Source: Tessaracoccus flavescens (GTDB lineage: Bacteria > Actinomycetota > Actinomycetes > Propionibacteriales > Propionibacteriaceae). From it: a stretch of DNA of 5,666 bases. The notes below the pieces were generated by a model. It was not told the origin of the DNA and ran no database searches. It worked only from the letters and a program-made list of their open reading frames with translations. The translations under genes and the position numbers were made by a program. Location of the stretch: the NCBI GenBank assembly GCA_020741375.1, contig DYZF01000060.1:1-5666 (forward strand), written 5' to 3'. Positions 1 through 5,189 of this stretch are shown here, in pieces; positions within the stretch are counted from its first letter, which is position 1; every line of letters begins with the position of its first letter.

Positions 1-366
1 GCGAGCATGACGCGGTTCCGGCACCTGCTGGAGTCCAAGCATTACGCGACGGGCACCCGCTGGCTGAATCGCTGGGGCGCTCCCGCCGTCACGCTGTCGT
101 TCCTCACCATCGGCGTGCAGACCATGGTCAACCTGGCAGCCGGCGCCACACGCATGCCGCTGCGCCGCTACATCCCGGCGGTCACCGTCGGCTGCATCAT
201 CTGGGCGTTCATCTACAGCACGGTCGGCTTCATCGGTTTCGCGGCCATCGCCAAGCTGTGGGAACTGACGCCCATCGGCACCCTCGCCGTCGGAGCGCTC
301 GCAGTCGCGGGCATCGCCTTCACGGTGCTACGCCGCGACAAGGCTGAGCCGGCCCCAGCGGAGTAG
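1..366 (+). CDS. DedA/VTT-domain integral membrane protein, 3' part (5' end outside window)
   Basis: This is the C-terminal part of a small polytopic membrane protein. The frame is open from the first base of the window (Ala-Ser before the first Met at position 7), so the true start probably lies upstream. Counting from that Met, hydrophobic segments lie at about residues 25-46, 55-82 and 89-108, followed by a short charged, Ala/Pro-rich tail ending APAE. The stretch SFLTIGVQTMVNLAAGATRM followed by PLRRY and a GCIIWA segment resembles the VTT core of DedA proteins (RFxPGVRTxxxxxAGxxxMxxRRF...GxxxW). DedA-family proteins are thought to act in lipid flipping or proton-coupled membrane homeostasis; the role of this one is not known. 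By eye, the two arginines of the RFxPGVR motif are replaced (Phe and Gln). The stop codon is 2 nt before the corA start, which suggests an operon. Family assignment is fairly sure, function is not. Confidence 0.72.
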   Translation, partial: ASMTRFRHLLESKHYATGTRWLNRWGAPAVTLSFLTIGVQTMVNLAAGATRMPLRRYIPAVTVGCIIWAFIYSTVGFIGFAAIAKLWELTPIGTLAVGALAVAGIAFTVLRRDKAEPAPAE

Positions 367-368
367 CG

Positions 369-1493
369 ATGGCCGAACGCACAGATCGCTTCCTGCGCAC
401 CCTGCGCCGCAAGCCCACTCCCCCCACCCCGGACCAGCCGGCCCCCGTCGAGGCCGAGTCGCGCCGCGACACCTCGTCCATCGTCGACGCCGGCATCTAC
501 GTCGACGGCGTTCGCGTGGCCACGCCGTCAACCGTGGAGGAGGTCCAACAGAATCTGCGGGATTTCCCCACCTCTTTCGCGTGGATCGGTCTGTACCGCC
601 CCCGCAACGCGGAGATGATCCACCTCGGCAAGGAGTTCGGGGTCAACCCGTTGGCGGTGGAGGACACGATCGTCGCGCACCAGAGGCCGAAGTTCGAGCG
701 CTACGGCGACGTCGCCTTCCTCGTGCTTCGCGCCGCCACGTACATCGACCGCACCGAGGTGGTCGATTTCGGCGAGGTGCACGCCTTCATGGGCGATCGG
801 TTCGTCGTCACCGTCCGCCACTCCGAGACCCCAGACCTCACCCCCGTGCGCCGAGAGTTGGAGACCACACCCGACGAGCTCCGCCAAGGCCCGCCGGTGG
901 TCATGCTCCGCCTGCTCGACCGCATCGTCGACGACTACGTCCCCGTAGTCGCTGGTATCGAGAACGACATCGACGAGATCGAGACCCAGGTCTTCACCGG
1001 CAGCGTTCGGGTGTCGAAGCGCATCTACCAGCTGAGCCGCGAGGTGATCGACTTCCAGCGCGCCGTGCGGCCGCTGCGGGCAATCACCGACGCCATCCGC
1101 GCGGACCGCATCTTCACCGGCGCCAGCGAGCGCCGCCGTCAGGAACTCCGCGACATCGAGGATCACGCGATCTCCATCAACGAGCGCGTCGAGACCATGC
1201 GGGAAGCGCTGAAGGGCACCCTCGACCTGAACATCTCGCTGCAGGCACAGCGCCAGAACGAGGAGGTGGCGCACATGACCGCCGCCAGCCTCAAGCAGGC
1301 GGAGGATTCCCGCAAGATCGCGGGCTGGGCGGGCGTGTTCTTCGTCCCCTCACTGGTGACCGGCACCTACGGCATGAACTTCCACAACATGCCGGAACTC
1401 TCGTGGCCGTGGGGCTACCCGTTCGCCCTGGCCCTCATGGTGGGGACAGGGCTGGCGATGTACCTCATCTTCAAGTGGCGCGACTGGCTGTAG
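369..1493 (+). CDS. corA: CorA family magnesium/divalent cation transporter
   Basis: The 374-residue product is a complete CorA-type channel, which as a homopentamer in the cytoplasmic membrane conducts Mg2+ (sometimes Co2+ or Ni2+) inward. It has the usual CorA layout. A soluble alpha/beta N-terminal domain spans about residues 40-180. A long helical region follows (about 180-310, rich in Glu, Arg and Gln) and forms the stalk. Two C-terminal membrane helices lie at about 317-334 and 350-367. The signature GMN is at residues 335-337 in TGTYGMNFHNMPEL, in the pore-mouth loop, and the protein ends in a basic KWRDWL tail. The first 35 residues are an Arg/Pro-rich extension (RRKPTPPTPDQPAP) not needed for the fold. 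The ATG is chosen because GGAG at 360-363 sits 5 nt upstream and the gene follows the VTT gene by 2 nt, so translational coupling is likely. Zn2+ efflux, as in ZntB, is a less likely alternative role. Confidence 0.93.
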   Translation: MAERTDRFLRTLRRKPTPPTPDQPAPVEAESRRDTSSIVDAGIYVDGVRVATPSTVEEVQQNLRDFPTSFAWIGLYRPRNAEMIHLGKEFGVNPLAVEDTIVAHQRPKFERYGDVAFLVLRAATYIDRTEVVDFGEVHAFMGDRFVVTVRHSETPDLTPVRRELETTPDELRQGPPVVMLRLLDRIVDDYVPVVAGIENDIDEIETQVFTGSVRVSKRIYQLSREVIDFQRAVRPLRAITDAIRADRIFTGASERRRQELRDIEDHAISINERVETMREALKGTLDLNISLQAQRQNEEVAHMTAASLKQAEDSRKIAGWAGVFFVPSLVTGTYGMNFHNMPELSWPWGYPFALALMVGTGLAMYLIFKWRDWL

Positions 1494-1513
1494 CGCCACC
1501 GTCGGCTCAGTCG
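1481..1513. terminator. possible weak bidirectional terminator between convergent corA and ilvD
   Basis: CGACTG (1481-1486) and CAGTCG (1508-1513) are exact inverted repeats. Inside them, AGC-CC at 1492-1497 can pair with GGCT at 1504-1507 around a bulged G. The hairpin therefore spans both stop codons of the convergent genes, which are only 13 nt apart. There is an internal bulge and no T-run on either side, so this is a weak candidate. It is listed because no other terminator-like structure is visible between these genes. Confidence 0.25.
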
Positions 1514-3348
1514 AACTTGCGAGCTGCGCCCTTGTCGGCTGACTGCGCCAGCGCGCCGTAGACGCGCAGGGCCGTCGACACCTCGCGCACCCGGTTGGCG
1601 GGCTTCCATCCGGCCTCGTCGCGAGCCTTGCGACGCTCAGCCAAGGTCTCGTCGTCCACCAGCACCCGCAGCGTGCGCTCCGGGATGGAGATGTAGATCT
1701 GGTCGCCGTCTTCGAGCAGGCCGATGGCACCGCCGGAGGCAGCTTCGGGCGACACGTGCCCGATCGACAGACCCGACGAGCCGCCGGAGAAACGACCGTC
1801 GGTGATCAGAGCGCACTGCGGGCCCAGACCCAGCGCCTTGAGATACGACGTCGGGTACAGCATCTCCTGCATGCCGGGGCCGCCCTTGGGGCCCTCGTAG
1901 CGCACGACGACGACGTCGCCGGGCTTGACCTTCTTACCGAGGATCACCTCGACGGCCTCGTCCTGGGATTCGGTGACGACCGCGGTGCCGGTGAAGGTCC
2001 ACTGGTCCTCCGGCACGCCGGCGGTCTTGACGATGGCGCCGTCGGGCGCGAGGTTGCCGGTGAGCACCGCGAGGCCACCGTCGAGGGTGTAGGGGTGCTC
2101 GGTGGAGCGGATGCAGCCGTTCTCACCGTCCTTGTCGAGAGTCTCCCACCGGTTTGTCGAAGAGAAGGCCTCGGTGGTGCGGATGCCTCCGGGTGCGGCG
2201 TAGAACAGGTCCTCGGCCTCGGGCTTCACCTTGCCGCCTCGGATGTCCCAGTCGTCGAGCCACTGCTGCAGCGATGGCGAGTGCACCGACCACACAGAGT
2301 CGTCGAGCTTCCCGCCGCGGTGCAATTCGCCGAGGATGGCGGGGATGCCACCGGCGCGGTGGACGTCCTCCATGTAGTACTTCTCGGAGTTGGGGGCCAC
2401 CTTGGCCAGGCACGGGGTGACGCGGGAGATGGCGTCGATGTCGTCCATGGTGAAGTCGACGCCCGCCTCCTGGGCCGCAGCCAACAGGTGCAGGACGGTG
2501 TTGGTGGAGCCGCCCATGGCGACGTCGAGCTTCATGGCGTTGGAGAACGCGGCCTTGGTGGCGATGCTGAGCGGCAGCACCGATTCGTCGTCGCCGTCGT
2601 AGTAGCGCTTGCACAGCTCGACGACGAGGCGCCCCGCCTCCTCGAACAGCCCCTTGCGGGCCGACGCCGTCGCCAGCGTGGAGCCGTTGCCCGGCAGCGC
2701 CAACCCGATCGCCTCGAGGAGGCAGTTCATGGAGTTGGCGGTGAACATTCCGGAGCAGGAGCCGCAGGTGGGACAGGCGTTGGCCTCGATGCGGCCGAGT
2801 TCGGCGTCGGAGACCTCGGGGTCGACGGCCGCGACCATCGCGTTGATCAGGTCCAGAGAGGATTCGACGGTGCCGCCGTCCTTGATGATGGCCTTGCCCG
2901 CCTCCATGGGGCCGCCGGACACGAAGACCGTGGGGATGTTGAGCCGCAGCGCCGCCAGGAACATGCCGGGGGTGATCTTGTCGCAGTTGGAGATGCACAC
3001 GAGCGCGTCGGCGCAGTGGGCATTGACCATGTACTCGACGGAATCGGCGATCAGTTCGCGGCTCGGCAGCGAGTAGAGCATGCCGCCGTGGCCCATGGCG
3101 ATGCCGTCGTCGACGGCGATGGTGTTGAACTCGCGTCCGACGCCGCCGGCCTCGGCGATGGATTCGGAGACCAGCTTGCCCATATCACGCAGGTGCACAT
3201 GGCCCGGGACGAACTGCGTGAACGAGTTCGCCACCGCAACGATGGGCTTGCCCCAATCGGAATCCGTGATGCCGGTGGCGCGCCACAGGGCGCGGGCTCC
3301 GGCCATGTTGCGGCCGTGGGTGGTTGTCCGTGAACGCAGTGCTGGCAT
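1507..3348 (-). CDS. ilvD: dihydroxy-acid dehydratase
   Basis: This enzyme (EC 4.2.1.9) dehydrates 2,3-dihydroxy-isovalerate and 2,3-dihydroxy-3-methylvalerate to the 2-keto acids that become valine/leucine and isoleucine; it acts in the cytoplasm. The 613-residue product matches the long E. coli-like form (about 616 aa) almost end to end. Visible sites are Asp81 in [11 protein letters not shown] (Mg2+), Cys122 with Asp123-Lys124 in [11 protein letters not shown] (cluster, Mg2+, carbamylated Lys), Cys195 in [18 protein letters not shown] (cluster), Glu495 in [10 protein letters not shown] (Mg2+) and Ser521 in [11 protein letters not shown] (catalytic base, Ser517 in E. coli). The short [2Fe-2S] forms carry PCN where this protein reads PGH at 48-50, so it resembles the oxygen-sensitive E. 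coli class. The frame upstream of the ATG is closed by TGA at 3397-3399, which leaves the ATG at 3348 as the natural start. No good Shine-Dalgarno precedes it, but TAGTCT lies 7 nt upstream. Confidence 0.97.
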   Translation of the reverse strand: MPALRSRTTTHGRNMAGARALWRATGITDSDWGKPIVAVANSFTQFVPGHVHLRDMGKLVSESIAEAGGVGREFNTIAVDDGIAMGHGGMLYSLPSRELIADSVEYMVNAHCADALVCISNCDKITPGMFLAALRLNIPTVFVSGGPMEAGKAIIKDGGTVESSLDLINAMVAAVDPEVSDAELGRIEANACPTCGSCSGMFTANSMNCLLEAIGLALPGNGSTLATASARKGLFEEAGRLVVELCKRYYDGDDESVLPLSIATKAAFSNAMKLDVAMGGSTNTVLHLLAAAQEAGVDFTMDDIDAISRVTPCLAKVAPNSEKYYMEDVHRAGGIPAILGELHRGGKLDDSVWSVHSPSLQQWLDDWDIRGGKVKPEAEDLFYAAPGGIRTTEAFSSTNRWETLDKDGENGCIRSTEHPYTLDGGLAVLTGNLAPDGAIVKTAGVPEDQWTFTGTAVVTESQDEAVEVILGKKVKPGDVVVVRYEGPKGGPGMQEMLYPTSYLKALGLGPQCALITDGRFSGGSSGLSIGHVSPEAASGGAIGLLEDGDQIYISIPERTLRVLVDDETLAERRKARDEAGWKPANRVREVSTALRVYGALAQSADKGAARKFD

Positions 3349-3355
3349 GCGGGCA

Positions 3356-3361
3356 AGACTA
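3356..3361 (-). promoter_or_regulatory. candidate -10 element (TAGTCT) for leaderless ilvD transcription
   Basis: TAGTCT on the minus strand fits the actinobacterial TAnnnT -10 consensus and ends 7 nt before the ilvD ATG. Transcription would then start at or next to the A of the start codon. No convincing -35 hexamer lies 16-18 nt further up, because that space is filled by the 3364-3386 palindrome. The call is an inference from spacing and from the lack of a Shine-Dalgarno. Confidence 0.45.
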
Positions 3362-3426
3362 CCCCTCGGGCGCGACGCGCCCGAGGAGCCGTTCCATCAG
3401 GTGAGGCTGATCCAGCGCGATTCCAT
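3359..3426 (-). other. pair of overlapping mini-ORFs in the ilvD upstream region
   Basis: Two tiny ORFs run towards ilvD. The first (3397-3426, ATG) reads MESRWISLT; it is in frame with ilvD but closed by TGA. The second (3359-3397, ATG) reads [12 protein letters not shown] and starts within the stop of the first in a TGATG overlap. Its body runs through the 3364-3386 palindrome and contains two Leu and one Val codon. Neither has a strong Shine-Dalgarno (AAGG lies only 2 nt before the first ATG). They could be leader peptides or chance ORFs. If the ilvD transcript is leaderless, neither is translated from it. Confidence 0.2.
3364..3386. promoter_or_regulatory. perfect 23-bp palindrome upstream of ilvD (candidate operator or leader hairpin)
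   Basis: CCTCGGGCGCG (3364-3374) and CGCGCCCGAGG (3376-3386) are exact inverted repeats around a single A at 3375. If ilvD is leaderless with +1 at 3348, the palindrome covers about -16 to -38, that is the spacer and -35 region, a classic site for a dimeric repressor or activator. If transcription starts further upstream, the RNA would form a very stable hairpin (10-bp stem, 3-nt loop) 15 nt before the start codon. No T-run follows, so a simple intrinsic terminator is less likely. The regulator is not identifiable from the window. Confidence 0.6.
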
Positions 3427-3441
3427 CGCCTTGAGCGACAG

Positions 3442-3465
3442 CTAACGCCGGCCGCGAGCGTTCAT
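3442..3465 (-). CDS. possible seven-codon leader ORF (MNARGRR) upstream of ilvD
   Basis: An ATG at 3463-3465 opens a seven-codon ORF reading MNARGRR and closed by TAG. It is preceded by AGAAGGA (3474-3480) at an 8-nt spacing, the best Shine-Dalgarno in this intergenic region. Its codons contain an inverted repeat: AACGC and GCGTT arms at 3444-3448 and 3458-3462. The peptide has no run of Ile, Leu, Val or Cys, so a classical amino-acid attenuator role is not obvious. It could be an upstream ORF controlling a longer ilvD transcript, or chance. Confidence 0.28.
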   Translation of the reverse strand: MNARGRR

Positions 3466-3540
3466 CGTGAGTGTCCTTCTGACTCGAGTGATCACGAATC
3501 AGTCTTCCACCTGCTCACTGGGCGTTCACATCCAGCGCGA

Positions 3541-3565
3541 AAACGCACGATGACGCCGAGCGTTT
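3541..3565 (-). terminator. possible weak intrinsic terminator of the sulfurtransferase gene
   Basis: AAACGC (3541-3546) and GCGTTT (3560-3565) are exact inverted repeats with a 13-nt loop. The structure begins 2 nt after the sulfurtransferase stop codon and, on the minus strand, the second arm runs into four consecutive T residues. The stem is short and A/T-rich at its base, so termination would be partial, and readthrough into the ilvD upstream region is possible. Confidence 0.35.
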
Positions 3566-3567
3566 GT

Positions 3568-4362
3568 TCAGTCTCCCGTGGCGATGGGGCGTCCGCTGTT
3601 GCTGTACTGGGACCACGAGCCGGGATACAGGCGCCCGCGCCCCAGGCCGGCGTACTCCATCGCGATCAAGTTGTGGCACGCCGTGACGCCCGACCCACAA
3701 CTGGAGATCACGTCAGACGCCTCCCCCAGTCCGTGGAACCGCTGACGCAGCGCCTCCGGCTCGAGGAATCGGCCGTCGGAGGCCAGATTGCCCGTCATGG
3801 GAAAGTTCCTCGCCCCCGGAATGTGGCCGGCGACCGGGTCGATCGGTTCGAGGTCGCCGCGATAGCGCTCCGGTGCCCGAGCGTCGATGACGACGGCGCC
3901 GCCGAGCTCGTCGATGGTGGCGAGAGCGTCTTCCGGCCAGGGCTGCGCAGGGAAGTGCCCCTCCGTGGGTGTCGGGACGTCGGTGGTCAGCGGTCCAGAC
4001 CAAGCCGCCAGTCCCCCGTCGAGCAACGCGGCGTCGACGCCGAGGAGGCGGAGCATCCAGACGATGCGTGCTGCCATGGCCCCACCGGCGTCGTCGTAGG
4101 CCACCACGGTTGAATCTAGGCTGATCCCTGCCGCCGCCATTCCGGCGGCGAACCTCTCTGGGGCGGGCAGAGGATGGCGACCCGCGGCGGGGCTGGGCGG
4201 GTTGGCCAACACGTCGTCCATCGATACGAACACGGCGCCCGGGATGTGGCCTTCGCGATACGCCGCCTCGGCGGAGCGTCCGTCGAGGTAGTGGCGGGCG
4301 TCGACGAGAACGGCATCGGGGATGGCCGAAAGATCGTCGACCGATACGACTGGAGAGATCAT
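3568..4362 (-). CDS. two-domain sulfurtransferase (3-mercaptopyruvate/thiosulfate type)
   Basis: The 264-residue product is a tandem-rhodanese enzyme that moves sulfane sulfur from a donor to a thiol or cyanide through a cysteine persulfide. The N-terminal inactive domain covers about residues 1-125 (VLVDARHYL, EGHIPGAVFV, then YDDAGGAMAARIVWMLRLLG, with no catalytic Cys). The C-terminal catalytic domain covers about 145-264 (VVIDARAPERYRGD, PVAGHIPGARN). The active-site loop CGSGVTA is at residues 222-228 with Cys222 nucleophilic, and the C-terminal PGSWSQYSNSGRPIATG motif is intact. CGSGVTA is typical of 3-mercaptopyruvate sulfurtransferases, whereas classical rhodaneses usually carry CRxGxT, so mercaptopyruvate is the likelier donor. 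It lies 15 nt downstream of the lipoprotein gene. The ATG has no Shine-Dalgarno, but TAGCGT lies 6 nt upstream, so it may have its own leaderless promoter. Family is certain, in vivo substrate is inferred. Confidence 0.93.
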   Translation of the reverse strand: MISPVVSVDDLSAIPDAVLVDARHYLDGRSAEAAYREGHIPGAVFVSMDDVLANPPSPAAGRHPLPAPERFAAGMAAAGISLDSTVVAYDDAGGAMAARIVWMLRLLGVDAALLDGGLAAWSGPLTTDVPTPTEGHFPAQPWPEDALATIDELGGAVVIDARAPERYRGDLEPIDPVAGHIPGARNFPMTGNLASDGRFLEPEALRQRFHGLGEASDVISSCGSGVTACHNLIAMEYAGLGRGRLYPGSWSQYSNSGRPIATGD

Positions 4363-4368
4363 GACGCC

Positions 4369-4374
4369 ACGCTA
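4369..4374 (-). promoter_or_regulatory. candidate -10 element (TAGCGT) for the sulfurtransferase gene
   Basis: TAGCGT on the minus strand matches TAnnnT and ends 6 nt before the ATG at 4362, the spacing expected when transcription begins on the A of the start codon. It lies inside a 10-bp palindrome ACGCTAGCGT (4369-4378) that overlaps the lipoprotein stop codon. No Shine-Dalgarno is visible, which favours leaderless initiation, but co-transcription from the lipoprotein gene is equally possible. Confidence 0.38.
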
Positions 4375-4377
4375 GCG

Positions 4378-5055
4378 TCAGCGCTGCGCGTACTGCTTCT
4401 CGGCCGTCAGATAGACGATCCAGCCGCTCGCCTCCGGTATGTCGGCCCAGACGTCTGGCGCCGTCGACCCCTCGAGCTGGCACACGTGTTCGTCACCGTG
4501 TTCGCTGCAGGGGCGCCCCATGGAGTTCTCCTGCTGCACGATGGCGTCCTTGCCCGTGACGGGGAGGGTTGACCAGCCGGCAACACGCACCTCCACATCG
4601 TTGCAGCCCAAGGAGTAACCGGGCAGGTAGTCGGGTATGTAGGGGCCCTCGAAGGCGCGAGTTCGCTTGCCTCGGTAGGTGTCCCAGTAATCCCGCATGA
4701 CCGGGAGCGCCTCACCCTCCGGGTCGCAGGAACTCTGAGCATGAACTCGATCGGCCACGGCTCGGAAGCTGTCACCGTCGAGCCGGATCGCTTGGCTCAC
4801 AGAGACGGAGCAGGTGACGTCGTAGCCGTCGTCGATCTTCCAGTTGTGTTGCCCCAGCCGGCACTCGTAGCGGCGCGAGTTCCCCACTCGTTGTCCCAGC
4901 TCTTGGAAGGCGACGAGATGACTCTCCAGTTCCGCGACGGCGGCTTTGCGCTCGTCGGCGTGCTCGGCGTAGAAGTCGGCGGCGGAGACGTCCGGCTCCG
5001 GGCTGCACGCGGACAGCGCGGCGGCCAGAGCGAGCAGGAGTAACCGGAACTTCAC
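4378..5055 (-). CDS. cysteine-rich lipoprotein of unknown function
   Basis: The product is not recognised as any named family. A GTG start at 5053-5055 gives a 225-residue protein beginning MKFRLLLLALAAALSAC. This is a compact lipoprotein signal peptide (Lys and Arg, hydrophobic core about residues 5-14, lipobox LSAC) with lipidation expected at Cys17, so the mature protein should be anchored outside the cytoplasmic membrane. A longer frame reaches an ATG at 5121, but it would place a Pro/Arg-rich stretch before the signal peptide and is disfavoured. After a short acidic linker, a helical segment (about 24-57) precedes a likely beta-rich domain. Six further cysteines (65, 82, 110, 151, 183, 192) could form three disulfides. 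Two aromatic-rich patches, MRDYWDTYRGK and GPYIPDYLPGYS, are notable. It follows the nrdJ terminator, has its own TAGGGT element 7 nt before the GTG, and lies 15 nt upstream of the sulfurtransferase gene. Confidence 0.8.
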   Translation of the reverse strand: MKFRLLLLALAAALSACSPEPDVSAADFYAEHADERKAAVAELESHLVAFQELGQRVGNSRRYECRLGQHNWKIDDGYDVTCSVSVSQAIRLDGDSFRAVADRVHAQSSCDPEGEALPVMRDYWDTYRGKRTRAFEGPYIPDYLPGYSLGCNDVEVRVAGWSTLPVTGKDAIVQQENSMGRPCSEHGDEHVCQLEGSTAPDVWADIPEASGWIVYLTAEKQYAQR

Positions 5056-5062
5056 GGCCCCC

Positions 5063-5068
5063 ACCCTA
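5063..5068 (-). promoter_or_regulatory. candidate -10 element (TAGGGT) for the lipoprotein gene
   Basis: TAGGGT on the minus strand fits TAnnnT and ends 7 nt before the GTG start at 5055. Leaderless initiation would fit the spacing. The same stretch (GGGTGGGGG) could instead be read as an atypical G-rich ribosome-binding site. No clear -35 is seen. A promoter is expected here because the strong nrdJ terminator lies just upstream. Confidence 0.4.
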
Positions 5069-5139
5069 GGGCTCGGCGGGGCTGGGGCGCATCGGACCAG
5101 AGTCGGACTCCGCCACGGCATGACCCGGACGAACGCAGA

Positions 5140-5172
5140 GATCCCCGCCCTGGACAGACCAAGGCGGGGATC
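5140..5172 (-). terminator. strong hairpin terminator of nrdJ
   Basis: GATCCCCGCC (5140-5149) and GGCGGGGATC (5163-5172) are a perfect 10-bp inverted repeat. After one C/A mismatch, TGG (5151-5153) can pair with CCA (5159-5161), leaving a 5-nt loop. It starts 17 nt after the nrdJ stop codon. There is no clear T-run downstream on the minus strand, which is common for actinobacterial terminators. No plus-strand gene ends nearby, so it most likely serves nrdJ. Confidence 0.8.
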
Positions 5173-5189
5173 ACGTGCGGCTCGGAGGA

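Noticed and set aside
528..1274. Minus-strand open frame (248 codons) opposite corA
   Set aside because: It is antisense to CorA, resembles no family, and has no supporting start signal.
581..1561. Plus-strand open frame of 326 codons overlapping corA in another frame
   Set aside because: The translation is Arg/Pro/His-rich low-complexity sequence and the frame overlaps the well-supported CorA, so it is a frame shadow.
1756..3333. Long plus-strand open frame (525 codons) opposite ilvD
   Set aside because: It is antisense to an unambiguous, full-length IlvD. Its translation is Gly/Val/Asp/Arg-rich with no recognisable domain, as expected from the complement of high-GC coding sequence.
3364..3386. 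The ilvD-upstream palindrome as an ordinary intrinsic terminator
   Set aside because: It lies about 180 nt beyond the sulfurtransferase stop, no T-run follows on either strand, and a smaller hairpin with four T residues sits directly after that stop. A regulatory site is more likely, though termination cannot be excluded.
3349..3567. T-box or other known riboswitch upstream of ilvD
   Set aside because: I see no T-box core sequence or other riboswitch signature, and the space between putative start and gene is short. Only the mini-ORFs and inverted repeats are supported.
3550..4113. Plus-strand open frame opposite the sulfurtransferase
   Set aside because: The opposite strand carries an intact two-domain sulfurtransferase with its active-site motif, so this is a shadow.
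3713..4483. Minus-strand frame of 256 codons overlapping the sulfurtransferase and the lipoprotein 3' end
   Set aside because: The product is extremely Arg-rich and out of frame with both real genes.
5056..5121. ATG start of the lipoprotein at 5121
   Set aside because: It would add 22 residues rich in Pro and Arg before a complete lipoprotein signal peptide, moving the signal away from the N-terminus. The GTG at 5055 gives a standard signal peptide.
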